The translations under genes and the position numbers were made by a program. The notes below the pieces were generated by a model. That model was given only the letters and a program-made list of their open reading frames with translations, was not told the origin of the DNA and did no database searches. From Pseudomonadota bacterium (GTDB taxonomy: Bacteria; Pseudomonadota; Gammaproteobacteria; Steroidobacterales; Steroidobacteraceae): DNA of 64,000 bases. The DNA is taken from assembly GCA_021838635.1 (NCBI GenBank), contig JAKCDC010000008.1, forward strand, positions 47,615 to 111,614, written 5' to 3'. Shown in pieces: positions 25,465 to 34,608 of the stretch (its first letter is position 1; the number at the start of each line of letters is the position of its first letter).

Positions 25465-26499
25465 TCAGCGGGCGCGGATTTCGACTTCTGAGGCCACCGA
25501 GACGCGATTGCGACCGGCCGCCTTGGCATCATAGAGCGCCGCATCGGCGCGATGGCGCAGCGTCTCGAGCGAATCGCCCTCACGGCCGCTCGCCACGCCG
25601 ATCGACAGCGTCACTTCGCCGGCGAACTGCGCCCCGTCGGGATGCACGATCAGGCTGCGCTGGGCCGCGGAGCGGATCGCCTCGGCGAGCGCCGCGGCGG
25701 CACTGAGGGTCTTGCCGCGCAGCAGCACCACGAATTCGTCCCCGCCGATGCGTGCCGCCACATCCTCCGCCGCGAGCTGCTCGCGCAGGATCTTCGCCAC
25801 CTTCACCAACACCTTGTCGCCGATCACGTGGCCGTGGGTGTCGTTGATGCGTTTGAAGTAATCGATGTCGACGGCGAGCAGCACCACCTGGGAGAAATCC
25901 GCCGGGTCGTCCTGTCCGTCGAACGCGCGGCGAAAGCCCGCGAGGTTCACCAGGCCCGTGAGCGGATCGCGCAGCGGCTCGGTCTGGGCCCGCTCGAGCC
26001 GCTCCATGACCCCGGCGACCTCCTCGCGCTGCTTGGCGAGCTGCGCGTGCAGCACGCGCAGCGTGGACTGCACCTGCGTGGCCTGCGCCAGCAGGTCGCG
26101 CAGCAGCGTGCGCACGCGCTGCGGATCGGGTTCGGCCAGCCGCTCCGTGGTGTGCGCGAGCGTCTCGGTGAAGGTCTGCAGCGTCCCCTCGGCCGCCGCG
26201 GTGTCCTGCTCGGTGCGCCCGATCAGCTCGCGCAGCTCGCGCTGCGCCAGTTCGAACATCTCGACGTCGCGCGCGGCGATGTGCAGCGCATGTAGCCGGC
26301 AGATTTCGCTATCGGAGAGCACCCCGACGGAGCCGATCAGCTTGTCGAGATCCTGCGAGAGCGTGGGATTGAGGTCGCCAGCATGCTCGTACCACACCGT
26401 GTAACTCAACGGGTGATAGCCTGCCTCGTGCGGCGACATCAACTGCAGGGCCCGCCGGAGAATCTCGGCGCTCTCATCCCTAGATTGCTGGTAGCGCAT
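25465..26499 (-). CDS. GGDEF-domain diguanylate cyclase
   Basis: 344 aa cytoplasmic protein. Residues about 1-170 are a helical sensory or dimerisation region without membrane segments; the GGDEF domain is about 175-340 with DPLTGLVNLAGF, DIDYFKRINDTHGH and an intact ARIGGDEFVVLL active site. No RxxD inhibition site is seen five residues before GGDEF, so product feedback may be missing. Likely role: c-di-GMP synthesis controlling motility or biofilm. Its neighbour csrA is also a lifestyle regulator. Confidence 0.92.
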   Translation of the reverse strand: MRYQQSRDESAEILRRALQLMSPHEAGYHPLSYTVWYEHAGDLNPTLSQDLDKLIGSVGVLSDSEICRLHALHIAARDVEMFELAQRELRELIGRTEQDTAAAEGTLQTFTETLAHTTERLAEPDPQRVRTLLRDLLAQATQVQSTLRVLHAQLAKQREEVAGVMERLERAQTEPLRDPLTGLVNLAGFRRAFDGQDDPADFSQVVLLAVDIDYFKRINDTHGHVIGDKVLVKVAKILREQLAAEDVAARIGGDEFVVLLRGKTLSAAAALAEAIRSAAQRSLIVHPDGAQFAGEVTLSIGVASGREGDSLETLRHRADAALYDAKAAGRNRVSVASEVEIRAR

Positions 26500-26592
26500 G
26501 CGGACCGGCGGCAGACCTATTGATTTTACTTATGTCAACAAAGTCTAGCACTCCCGACCCAGCGTTGCACGTGTGAGGCACTCGTGCCGCCG

Positions 26593-26624
26593 GGGCTGCC
26601 GCGCCGAGAGCGCCGCGGCAGCCC
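26593..26624. terminator. Hairpin downstream of csrA
   Basis: Perfect 11-bp stem GGGCTGCCGCG / CGCGGCAGCCC with a 10-base loop in the gap between csrA and the GGDEF gene. No U-run. The rest of this 190-base gap is GC-rich and shows nothing else I can support. Confidence 0.5.
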
Positions 26625-26689
26625 GTGCGCAGACGTGTCGGGCCGCGCCGCTTGCGTCCGCGGGACTCGCACCCGCGGCCGGCGGCGAC

Positions 26690-26920
26690 TCAGGCGTTCG
26701 GCGGCGCAAAACTCTGCATGGACGCGGACTCCCCCCCATTGCCGGTCACGGCGCGCTGCTCGCGCTTGATGCGCTCGTAGATCTCCTCGCGGTGCACCGC
26801 GACGTGCTTCGGGGCATTGATCCCGATGCGAACCTGATTGCCTTTGACTCCGAGCACGGTGATGGTCACCTCATCCCCGATCATCACGGTTTCGCCGACT
26901 CGCCTGGTAAGAATGAGCAT
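26690..26920 (-). CDS. csrA: Carbon storage regulator CsrA
   Basis: 76 aa post-transcriptional regulator binding GGA motifs in mRNA leaders. Begins [20 protein letters not shown], with the RNA-contact region [19 protein letters not shown]. The C-terminal tail is about 12 residues longer than in E. coli CsrA. It is the last core gene before the lasso-peptide island; the FecR gene ends 53 bases upstream on the same strand. Confidence 0.97.
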   Translation of the reverse strand: MLILTRRVGETVMIGDEVTITVLGVKGNQVRIGINAPKHVAVHREEIYERIKREQRAVTGNGGESASMQSFAPPNA

Positions 26921-26973
26921 CTGCTTGTCCTCTGTAGGTGTTAGTGGTCCAAAGAAAACCCGATCCGCACCGC

Positions 26974-28011
26974 TCAGCGGGGAACACCCCTCGACCGCTG
27001 AGGTGTGGATCGATAGCCCAGAATGAGCTGCCCGTCCCGGTGAGTGACGGTAAGGGGCTCGATCCGGGCAATGCGTTCGAGCGTGGCGTCCACGTTGCGG
27101 ACGCTGAACGCTCCACCAATCTGCATCTGCGCAGCGCGCGGGTCGGCGATGACGATGCGCTGCGCCGTGTAACGGCTGAGATCACTGACAAATTTCGACA
27201 ACGGCTCGCCGTGCGTCTCGATGATTCCCTGCCGCCAGCGAATGGCGTTCAGAGCACTGGCCGGGTGCACATCGGCGACCAGACCCACCGTGGAGTACTC
27301 GATCTGCTCGTTGGCGGTGAGCCGGCGCATCCACGAGGGCTGATCGCCCTCACCTGCACCCAGTCCCTCCACCGAGACCGTGCCGCTCACGACCGTCACG
27401 AGCACTTCGCCGTTGCGCTTGCGATAGACGTCGAATCGCGTGCCGAGCACCTGAACCTCACTGTGCGCGAGCAGGATCCGGAACGGGCGCGTCGGATCGT
27501 GTACGACCTCGAAGAACGCCTCTCCGCGCAACAGCCGCACGCGACGGTTGTCCGGGCTGCCCACCCAGCGCAGCTCGGTATTGGTATTGAGGTACGCGAC
27601 GCTGCCGTCGGGCAACACGACGCTGTGCATCTGCCCGACGCCGGTCTGATACGTCCGCGGCAGGTACCCGGCGGTCCACAGCCACAGCATGCCGGCGCTC
27701 GAGGCGGCCACCACGAGCGCGGTGGATGCCGCAGCCAGCCAGCGCGTGCCGCGACCGAGCGGCGCGCGGCGTGGCGGCTCGGGCACCGTGGCGATGAGTG
27801 CGGTGCGCATCGGCCCCTTGAGCTCCGCTGCAACATCTAGAATCGAGCGCAGCTCACTGAACTCCTTGGCATTCATCGAGCTGGACAGCCAGTGTTCGAG
27901 TGCCCGCTGACGGCCCGGCGTCAAGCCGCGCCCCATGCGCGTCAGCCACGCCGCCGCCTGAGCCCGCGCGCGCCGCTGTCGCCGCCGTTCGAGGAGTGCG
28001 CCGAGTTTCAA
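26974..28011 (-). CDS. FecR-type anti-sigma/sigma-regulator of the left lasso system
   Basis: 345 aa. The cytoplasmic N-terminus (about 1-85) has the FecR/DUF4880 pattern [24 protein letters not shown]; one membrane helix lies at about 88-112 ([21 protein letters not shown]); the periplasmic FecR domain (about 120-270) and an STN-like C-terminus follow. FecR proteins hold or activate a cognate ECF sigma in response to a TonB receptor. The start is a TTG overlapping the sigma stop (TTGA), so the pair is translationally coupled. Partner receptor is probably the STN-type TonB gene at 28.9-31.9 kb. Confidence 0.9.
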   Translation of the reverse strand: MKLGALLERRRQRRARAQAAAWLTRMGRGLTPGRQRALEHWLSSSMNAKEFSELRSILDVAAELKGPMRTALIATVPEPPRRAPLGRGTRWLAAASTALVVAASSAGMLWLWTAGYLPRTYQTGVGQMHSVVLPDGSVAYLNTNTELRWVGSPDNRRVRLLRGEAFFEVVHDPTRPFRILLAHSEVQVLGTRFDVYRKRNGEVLVTVVSGTVSVEGLGAGEGDQPSWMRRLTANEQIEYSTVGLVADVHPASALNAIRWRQGIIETHGEPLSKFVSDLSRYTAQRIVIADPRAAQMQIGGAFSVRNVDATLERIARIEPLTVTHRDGQLILGYRSTPQRSRGVPR

Positions 28012-28574
28012 TCGACCTCCGTCAGATCAATGCCTTGCGATGACAACTGCATCCGACACTGCTTCAATGCCCGCGTCATGCGTTTGTCCACTCGCCGCTC
28101 GGAGACCCCGAGCTGCCCGGCAATCTCCTTGCGCGACCTGCCCTGCACGTGCGCCAGCACGAACACCGCCCGCAGCGGTGGGCTGAGATTCCCGATCACG
28201 GCAGCGAGGCGCTGCGCGATCTGCTCGGCCATCACCTGCCGGTCCGGCCCGCCCGCCTCATCGGCCACCGCTTCCATTCCTCCCGGTCCCGCCAGCACGG
28301 CGCTCTCGAGCCGACGCCGCCGCAGGTGCATGAGGGCGAAATTCGTCGCCACTTTGAACAGCATGGCGCGCGGAAAGAGCACCTGATCCGGCCGGTAGAT
28401 CCGGTGCATCTGCTCGTAGGTGTCCTGCGCCACCTCGCGCGCCAGGTCTGCGCGGCCGAGCATTTGCGTGAGATAGGCCAAAAGCTGCGCCTCGTGAGCC
28501 CGGCACAGCTGCTCGAAGAACTCCGTTCCCGCCGATCGCGGGAACCGCCTGATCTCACCGAATCGTTTGTCCAT
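28008..28574 (-). CDS. ECF sigma factor (FecI-like) of the left lasso system
   Basis: 188 aa. Sigma region 2 (LLAYLTQMLGRADLAREVAQ, DTYEQMHRI) and region 4 with a helix-turn-helix (LSPPLRAVFVLAHVQGRSRKEIAGQLGVSERRVDKRM, quoted here as LRAVFVLAHVQGRSRKEIA and LGVSERRVDKRM). The start ATG at 28574 has AAGGAA eight bases upstream; a longer frame begins at 28613. It is divergent from the left precursor gene. Likely targets are the precursor, the export/maturation operon or the receptor operon. Confidence 0.9.
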   Translation of the reverse strand: MDKRFGEIRRFPRSAGTEFFEQLCRAHEAQLLAYLTQMLGRADLAREVAQDTYEQMHRIYRPDQVLFPRAMLFKVATNFALMHLRRRRLESAVLAGPGGMEAVADEAGGPDRQVMAEQIAQRLAAVIGNLSPPLRAVFVLAHVQGRSRKEIAGQLGVSERRVDKRMTRALKQCRMQLSSQGIDLTEVD

Positions 28575-28613
28575 TCCCTGTTCCTTGGTATTTAAGATGC
28601 ATCGGGAGGGCAT

Positions 28614-28744
28614 CCCCCCCCTCCTTGCGTAAAAAAGATTTTCCGCAGCCCCCCCCTCTGGCTAAGATGGGCCGTCCTCAGTTGCCCGCGAGGGGCACTC
28701 TCTCTGCGTCCAGCTTCTTCACTCTAATGAACAGGAGCCACGTC
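28614..28744 (+). promoter_or_regulatory. Divergent promoter region with two C8 tracts between sigma and lasso precursor A1
   Basis: The 170-base gap between the left sigma start and the precursor start holds two runs of eight C (28614-28621 and 28649-28656) with an A6 run between them. A clear sigma70 -35/-10 pair is not seen. The precursor has an RBS AGGAG at 28733-28737. The C-runs could slip in replication; see findings. Confidence 0.4.
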
Positions 28745-28906
28745 ATGAGCACCCCAACCCCCGAGACACCCGAGATCAGTCCTGGCGCCGAGGCAGCCGC
28801 GACCGAAGAGCCCTCGGAACTCATCGAGCTCGAACCGGTGTCGGCAACCCAGGGCGGACTGCTCGGCGCCAAGTACGACACCGGCATGGGCTGGCAATAC
28901 GCCTGA
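28745..28906 (+). CDS. Lasso peptide precursor A1
   Basis: 53 aa, ATG at 28745 eight bases after AGGAG. The leader is 36 residues, acidic and Ala/Pro/Thr-rich, ending LIELEPVSATQ. The predicted core is GGLLGAKYDTGMGWQYA. Support: Thr at -2 before the core, Gly at 1, Asp at 9 giving a 9-residue macrolactam ring, an 8-residue tail with bulky W14 and Y16 as possible plugs, and a leader end similar to the one of precursor A2 (LGNVSTQTK) and to proteobacterial lasso leaders of the astexin kind. If the second Gly is residue 1, the ring would have 8 members but Thr would be at -3. The maturation genes B1, C1 and D1 are 3-7 kb away on the other strand. Its stop lies only 13 bases from the end of the convergent TonB gene. 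Confidence 0.78.
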   Translation: MSTPTPETPEISPGAEAAATEEPSELIELEPVSATQGGLLGAKYDTGMGWQYA

Positions 28907-28919
28907 GGCGGCCGGCGAC

Positions 28920-31900
28920 CTACCAGCGCTGCGTGACCTGCAGGCTGAGCACGCGGCCGAGCGCCTGCACATTGGCGACGTCGTAGCCGTAGAGGCTGTC
29001 GACGAACGGCGGGGCTTGGTTGAACAGGTTCACCCCGTTGAGCGTCACGGTCGTCGGCCCCAGGTCCGTTGACTGCAGTCGGTAGCGGGCATCGGCATCG
29101 AACGTGGTCCACTGTGGCACGTCCGGCATCAGCGTGCTGCCCGGATTGTGGTACGCCCCGGTGTAGTTCACGATCAACGCCCCGCCCCATCCGGACGCTG
29201 CGACTCCGTGCCGGCTCCAGGTGAGGGTGCCCTGCAAGCGCACCGCGAGCGGATTGCCCACCGTGTCAAGGATACTGACCGCCGGCGAGTTCGGCGTCAC
29301 GGACTGCGTGAACGACAGCACGTCCTCCCCGCGCACCTGTACTTGGAAATGTCCCCAGCGAGTCCAGATGTGCTGTTGGGCTTCGATGTCCAACCCCCGG
29401 GTGCGGGTGGTGGCGAGATTCGCCAGTCGCAGATCGACAATCGCCACCGGCTGACTGACCAGACAGGACTCGGCCGAACCGAAGAACTGCGAGCTGTCGC
29501 ATATCGCAGCGATCTGCGCGCGCGTCGGGTTGCGGTTGATGACCGCGGACCACTCGGCTTGGTGCTGAAGAATACCGAACGGGTCATCGGCGGCCGGCTG
29601 TTCGATGCGATTGCGGTAGTTGATACTGTAGTAAGTGACGGAGATCTGTGCACGGCGCCACGGCGAGAGGTCGATACCGGCCGTCCAGGTCCGTGCAGTC
29701 TCCTCGCGCAGCGCCGGGTTCGACCCCTGCTCGGCAAGCACCAACGACCGACCGCTCGGGGAGCTTGGGTCGACCAGCGACACCAGGCCGGCGATGTTCT
29801 GAGAGGTGTCGTACAAATCCGCGAGCTTCGGAGCACGGTATGACTGCCCCCAACTCGCGTGCAGCTTCAGCCACTGACTCGCGGTCCACTGCAGGCGGGC
29901 GGTGGGATTGAACGTACCGCCGAAATCGCTGTAGTCGTCATAGCGCCCCGCCAGATCGAGCGCCAACCGCGGTGTCAGCGCCCGATTGACTGGCGAACCG
30001 AGCAACGGCACGTGCAGCTGCGAGAACACGGACTCGACACGCCGGCCGAACGACTGCACCAGGGGCGTATTCTGCAGGTTCTGCGCGGCCGGTTGCGCGA
30101 TCTCCAGCGTCTCGGTGCGCCGCTCAAAGCCCACGGCCAGCTTCACCCGGCCCGCTGGCAGCCGCATCAGCGGGCCGCTGGCCACGACATCGCTCGACTG
30201 GATGCCGGCAGCCGAGTGCTCGAAGTATGTCTGGGCAATACTCGCCGCTGCCGCGACGTTCGTCGACGGGTTGGCTGCGAAGGGATTAAAGACGACGGCT
30301 GGATTGGCGCTCTGCAGCAAGCCGGCGACCGCAGCCGGATTGACCACTCCGTACTGATTGAGCGAGAGGATCTGCTTGCCACCGGACTCACTCACGGTCA
30401 TCCGCCAGCGGTGGCCCAGACGAAAGGTCGCCCCCGCGGTACCGCTATAGACCAGGGTGTTGCTGCCAAATCGCGTCGGTCCGAGTAGCGGCAGGAAGTT
30501 GTAGGCCACGAGCGTATAAGGCACACCCGCGAACGGATTGACGTAGTACGGATTGCTCGCCGGCACCTGCAGCACGGTCGCATTGGGACGGGTGCTGAGG
30601 GTGGTATTGCGCTCCGTGTAACGGCCTTGCGCGAACAGCTCGATATTCGAGCCGATGCGTTGGCTCACCGAACCGTAGAATTCCTGTGCCATACGGTCGG
30701 GAAAAATCTGCGCCGCGGTGAAGGGATTTTGCAGGTTGACGTTGCGGCTCAGACCGGCAGCGGTGATGCCGTAGCTCGGCTGCAGCGTGAACGGATCCAG
30801 AACATTCCCTGGATTGGAATAATACGTGTCGTAGTTAGCGCCGCCGTAGGGCGTTTTATTCGCGTTGGCCGCATAAGGGCGGGCCGCAGCCGCGAGCGGA
30901 GTGGCATCCGAGTACTCATAGTCCATCATGGCGTGTCCGCTGCTCCAGCGTGTCCCGAACAGCTGTGCCGCCATCCATTCGGCGCGGCCACCGACCGCCG
31001 TCCCGTAGCGCACCTCGGACTTCGCCCCGGTGAAATTGTCACGCATGATGATGTTGACGACGCCTGCGACCGCATCGGCACCGTATAGCGCCGAGGCACC
31101 ATCGGGCAGCACCTCGATCCGTCGCACCGCGCTCCAGGGTATGGTGGAAACGTCCACGAAGTCCCCGGTGAGGCCCCCAAACGGCTGCCGGTGTCCATTC
31201 ACGAGCACGAGCGTCGCGCCGGTGCCCAGCCCGCGCAGATTGATCGCAGCGCCGTACTGACCGTTGTTGTCGACGCCGAGGTCCTCGCGCGGCCCGTCCA
31301 ACGACACCAATGGCAGCGCGTACAAGGCCTGCTGCACGTTCGGATAGGCAGCGCGATCAAGATCCGCGCGGCGCAGATACACCAGCGGTGCAATGGCCGA
31401 GCGCACACCGCTGATCAGACTCCCGGTGACTTCAACGGGACGCAGGTCAGCCGGCTTTAAATCCGGCTGCGGATTCTTGAGCGCCACGGCCACCGGCACC
31501 GCTTTCGGTCGCGCCACTGCGCCGTCCCCCCGGGCAACCGGGCGGATGATCACCGAGCTGGGGGTGTCGAAGAAGAACGTCAGTCCGGTGCCCGCCAGCA
31601 TGCGCTTCAGCGCAGCGGAACTGTCCATGCGCCCCGTGACGGGCTGGGTCTTGAGCCGCTGCACCTGAGGCGTTGCGGCGTAAATCGCCTGCACGCCCGA
31701 CTGGCGGTAGAAATCGATGACGGCCTGGGGCAATGGCTCGGCGGGAAGCTTGAATTGCGTAACCGGCCCCTCGGCCCAAGCCGGTGCCGCCAGCGGGACC
31801 AATGCCAGCGCAATCAACGCAGCCCGGCGCACTCCCCGCGCCGCGTCACGCTCCTGTGTCCCCTCTCTGGAGGCTTGCTGGTTATAGTCCATGGTCCCTG

Positions 31901-31934
31901 CTGCCTGCACGGCAGTGTGCCACATGTTGGCCAC
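28920..31934 (-). CDS. TonB-dependent receptor with STN signalling domain, left lasso system
   Basis: Up to 1004 aa. After a signal peptide (ALIALALVPLAAPAWA) comes an STN secretin/TonB short N-terminal domain (about 55-130, TQFKLPAEPLPQAVIDFYRQ and YAATPQVQRLKTQPVTGRM), a plug (about 165-300, VEVTGSLISGVRS, VLPDGASALYGADAVAGVVNI) and a 22-stranded beta barrel ending QVTQRW with terminal aromatic. STN receptors signal to FecR. The longest frame starts at a GTG (31934) adjoining the C1 stop; an ATG at 31892 with AGGGA upstream is a good alternative. Last gene of the RAYT-D1-B1-C1 run. Confidence 0.9.
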   Translation of the reverse strand: MANMWHTAVQAAGTMDYNQQASREGTQERDAARGVRRAALIALALVPLAAPAWAEGPVTQFKLPAEPLPQAVIDFYRQSGVQAIYAATPQVQRLKTQPVTGRMDSSAALKRMLAGTGLTFFFDTPSSVIIRPVARGDGAVARPKAVPVAVALKNPQPDLKPADLRPVEVTGSLISGVRSAIAPLVYLRRADLDRAAYPNVQQALYALPLVSLDGPREDLGVDNNGQYGAAINLRGLGTGATLVLVNGHRQPFGGLTGDFVDVSTIPWSAVRRIEVLPDGASALYGADAVAGVVNIIMRDNFTGAKSEVRYGTAVGGRAEWMAAQLFGTRWSSGHAMMDYEYSDATPLAAAARPYAANANKTPYGGANYDTYYSNPGNVLDPFTLQPSYGITAAGLSRNVNLQNPFTAAQIFPDRMAQEFYGSVSQRIGSNIELFAQGRYTERNTTLSTRPNATVLQVPASNPYYVNPFAGVPYTLVAYNFLPLLGPTRFGSNTLVYSGTAGATFRLGHRWRMTVSESGGKQILSLNQYGVVNPAAVAGLLQSANPAVVFNPFAANPSTNVAAAASIAQTYFEHSAAGIQSSDVVASGPLMRLPAGRVKLAVGFERRTETLEIAQPAAQNLQNTPLVQSFGRRVESVFSQLHVPLLGSPVNRALTPRLALDLAGRYDDYSDFGGTFNPTARLQWTASQWLKLHASWGQSYRAPKLADLYDTSQNIAGLVSLVDPSSPSGRSLVLAEQGSNPALREETARTWTAGIDLSPWRRAQISVTYYSINYRNRIEQPAADDPFGILQHQAEWSAVINRNPTRAQIAAICDSSQFFGSAESCLVSQPVAIVDLRLANLATTRTRGLDIEAQQHIWTRWGHFQVQVRGEDVLSFTQSVTPNSPAVSILDTVGNPLAVRLQGTLTWSRHGVAASGWGGALIVNYTGAYHNPGSTLMPDVPQWTTFDADARYRLQSTDLGPTTVTLNGVNLFNQAPPFVDSLYGYDVANVQALGRVLSLQVTQRW

Positions 31935-33746
31935 TCATGACGAGCCTTGTCGTCGCCAACACTGCAGCCACGCTTCCATGCTGGCGTACTCGAGCAATTC
32001 TCCGGACTGAGTCTTAATCTGCGCCCCGCCGCCGAGCGCCCGCTCCAGCGGCGCGCGTCGAAGCAGCCCAGCACCCACCAGTTCGCCCTGGAGCAGCAAG
32101 GCGCGCAACAGCGGTCGGTTGCGCTCCACGGTCATGCGCGCGTGCGCCTCGATGCCGCCCTTGTCGCGCCGATTGCGGATCGGCGCGGGCAGCGCATCGT
32201 GGAATGCGCGCCGCGCGAGCGCCCGTCCCCAACCACCGGCCGTGTGGATGGCGGGCGCGATCCGCAGACACACCTCGATCAACGGCTGCGACAACAGCGG
32301 CGCAATCCGGTCCGCATCGCCGGGCGCGGCGAAGGGATCGTATGCGTCGAACGGCGCGAGCACCTGATGCACATGCCAGCGCTTGGCACTCGACGCCTCA
32401 GCATGTCGATGCGCAAGCGGATGCAAACAGGCCGCTGCCTCCAGCGCCTGACGCAGTGCCTCGGGGGCGAGCAACGGCCGTTCGCGCCCGCCCTCACACA
32501 GCGGACTCCAACGTGCTATGCCCAGGGTCTCGCGCACCGTCACGCCCAGTACGCGCCAGACCGAGAGGTCATCCACCCGGGCCGCATCCAGCAGCGCTCG
32601 CAGTACCTTCGGACTCGGCCCCCGCCGGCGCAGCAGCTCTGCCGGCGCCCACATGGCCCGCTCCTGGTAGAAAAGTTGGTCCCCCCCGTATCCGATGAAC
32701 AGCGCCGCGGCGCCGCGCTCGGCCGCGAGCGCCGCCTCGCGGCGACTGTGCTCGAGATAGAACAGGTAATTGGTTGGCTCCGCACTCGGGACAAGCGCGC
32801 GCAACGGCCTCAGATCCACCCCGAGCGGACGGAGGCGCTCGATCAGCCCGAGGCCGACGGACTCGGCCGCAAGCCGCGCAAACCACCGCTCATCCAGATC
32901 GGTGTGCGGCGGATAATAGTGAAAACACTCCACCCGGGGCGCCAGCCCGCCCGCGAGCGCCGCGAGAATGATCGAGGAATCCAGTCCACCGGACAGTGAT
33001 ACCAAAACGCTCGGATAACACATGCCCCAGGCGCGAACCACGTCCCGGGTACAGCGACCGAGCATCTCTGCGGCCTCTCTCGCCTCGATGGGCGCCGCTG
33101 CGGCAATCTCCAGTGGATCCCACTGACAGACCCTCAGAAGCGCATCACCATGATGCCGGGCGCACTCACCGCCGACCAGCTGTGAGACACCCTCAAGTCC
33201 GGTGCGCCGGCTGTGCTCGCGCACCAGGCTCAGACAGGCCGCCACATACGCCCAGTCCGTCCCCAGCCGCCGGCCGCACATCGGCAACACATCGGTGATC
33301 GACGCACAATAGACCGCCAGCGCTCCAAGCTGCATCGTGTAACACGGCAGCCCCGCGGAGGGATCACGCAGAACGCAGATGCTGCCTGCGCCCGGCTCGA
33401 AGAGCACCGCGACGTAGCGGCCCCAGTAGCGCCCGAGAAGGCGCCGACCCTCAGACGCGACGATCGAACGGCTCTCCGGCTCATCGAAGAGCGCCGGTGC
33501 CGACCGGGATACGCCCGCCTCGTCAGGCTTGAACAACACCCCGATCACCACGCCTCGCCCACCCGCGAGGTGTCGGGCGGCATTGCCCGAGTTCCACTCC
33601 CCTGCGCAGCGCACCTCGAAGCCAGCGCCCCGGCTGACCGTCCGCCACGGCCCGGCGGACCGCTGTGGTGCATCGAGTAGGATCTGCGCCTGGGCACGCG
33701 CCGCGGCATCCGCATCATTCCAGACAAACACCAGGTAGCGGAACAC
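31935..33746 (-). CDS. Lasso peptide cyclase C1 (asparagine synthetase B homologue)
   Basis: 603 aa. It activates the side-chain carboxylate of the ring Asp/Glu with ATP and joins it to the core N-terminus. The N-terminal half resembles a glutaminase domain but lacks the Cys after the start. The ATP-binding P-loop is VSLSGGLDSSIILAAL and a second conserved segment is FIGYGGDQLFY. The start is a GTG at 33746, two bases after the B1 stop. The C-terminus touches the TonB frame. The second cyclase C2 lies at 38.9-40.7 kb. Confidence 0.88.
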   Translation of the reverse strand: MFRYLVFVWNDADAAARAQAQILLDAPQRSAGPWRTVSRGAGFEVRCAGEWNSGNAARHLAGGRGVVIGVLFKPDEAGVSRSAPALFDEPESRSIVASEGRRLLGRYWGRYVAVLFEPGAGSICVLRDPSAGLPCYTMQLGALAVYCASITDVLPMCGRRLGTDWAYVAACLSLVREHSRRTGLEGVSQLVGGECARHHGDALLRVCQWDPLEIAAAAPIEAREAAEMLGRCTRDVVRAWGMCYPSVLVSLSGGLDSSIILAALAGGLAPRVECFHYYPPHTDLDERWFARLAAESVGLGLIERLRPLGVDLRPLRALVPSAEPTNYLFYLEHSRREAALAAERGAAALFIGYGGDQLFYQERAMWAPAELLRRRGPSPKVLRALLDAARVDDLSVWRVLGVTVRETLGIARWSPLCEGGRERPLLAPEALRQALEAAACLHPLAHRHAEASSAKRWHVHQVLAPFDAYDPFAAPGDADRIAPLLSQPLIEVCLRIAPAIHTAGGWGRALARRAFHDALPAPIRNRRDKGGIEAHARMTVERNRPLLRALLLQGELVGAGLLRRAPLERALGGGAQIKTQSGELLEYASMEAWLQCWRRQGSS

Positions 33747-33748
33747 GG

Positions 33749-34471
33749 TCAGATCCTGAGGATGGGTGAGTACTGACGCACACGATCGGGTACATCGTTG
33801 AACAGGACCTCCCCGTCCTGCACCCAGCAGTGAGCATGAAACGGTGCGGTCCGCACGCCAAAGACCCAATGCGGGTGCAGGTCGTACGCGGATAGAAAGG
33901 TCAGGAGCGCCAGGGAATCGAGCAGACAGGCGCCGCGCGCGCTGTAGAACCACGGACGCACATGTACGAATCGGCGCACCAGTCCCTGCGCACGCGCGAA
34001 ATCGACTTGCCCCTGGGGTCGCGGGTCCGCAGGCCGGCGCTGGCGGAACTGCTCCAGCACCGTGGACATGGGCCGAAGTCTTAAGGCGCTCCCCGCCGCT
34101 GCACAGGCCCACGCGGCGCGCCGCAGGTCACGTCCGCTGGGCCGCGGCGGTGCATCGAAATCAAATTCGAGCAGGGTACGCTGCGGCAATACATTCACGA
34201 CAGGCGTCGCGCCATGGCCCGCTCCGCGATCGCGCACCAGCATTCCGTGTTCCAGCAGCCGGCCCAGCACCGCTGGCGGAGCGCCGAGCGGCACAGTCGC
34301 CGGCAGCGGCCACGCGCCGATCCAGCCGGCGAGCCGCCCTGCCGGCTGCACCGCGAGATAGCGGTTGCGCCGCAGATCCATCAGCACCGCATGGTTGCCG
34401 TACAACGCAAGGTGAACATGCTGCGCCAGCCAATACAGCTGCACTCCCTCATGTTCCGTGCCGTGCCGCAT
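33749..34471 (-). CDS. Lasso peptide leader peptidase B1 (PqqD-like plus transglutaminase-like domains)
   Basis: 240 aa from the ATG at 34471, preceded by AGAGGAGG. Residues about 10-80 form the leader-binding (RRE, PqqD-like) half (LYGNHAVLMDLRRNRYLAV); the C-terminal half is the cysteine protease of B2 type. The presumed catalytic residues are Cys in GACLLDSLALL, His in HAHCWVQ and Asp in LFNDVPDR. It removes the leader before ring closure. The frame can be extended to 34732 without homology support. Adjacent to C1 and 137 bases after D1. Confidence 0.87.
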   Translation of the reverse strand: MRHGTEHEGVQLYWLAQHVHLALYGNHAVLMDLRRNRYLAVQPAGRLAGWIGAWPLPATVPLGAPPAVLGRLLEHGMLVRDRGAGHGATPVVNVLPQRTLLEFDFDAPPRPSGRDLRRAAWACAAAGSALRLRPMSTVLEQFRQRRPADPRPQGQVDFARAQGLVRRFVHVRPWFYSARGACLLDSLALLTFLSAYDLHPHWVFGVRTAPFHAHCWVQDGEVLFNDVPDRVRQYSPILRI

Positions 34472-34608
34472 ATGCCTCCTCTGACCCACGGACATCCCCT
34501 GCGTCGTGCCCTTCTGTAACACGCCCGCCGCGCCACCGGCAGCCACATTTCTGCCGTCTTTGTTCAGAAATGGCGCTCTGCGGGGTTCGCCTCCCGAGGC
34601 GCACCGCT

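Noticed and set aside
26630..26690. A tRNA-like T-arm (GGGTGCGAGTCCC) on the minus strand downstream of csrA, where tRNA-Ser is found in some gammaproteobacteria
   Set aside because: The loop lacks TTC, and no acceptor or anticodon stem could be built around it.
31935..34112. The 725-codon version of cyclase C1
   Set aside because: The extension overlaps the conserved catalytic end of B1; the GTG at 33746 two bases after the B1 stop gives the family N-terminus.
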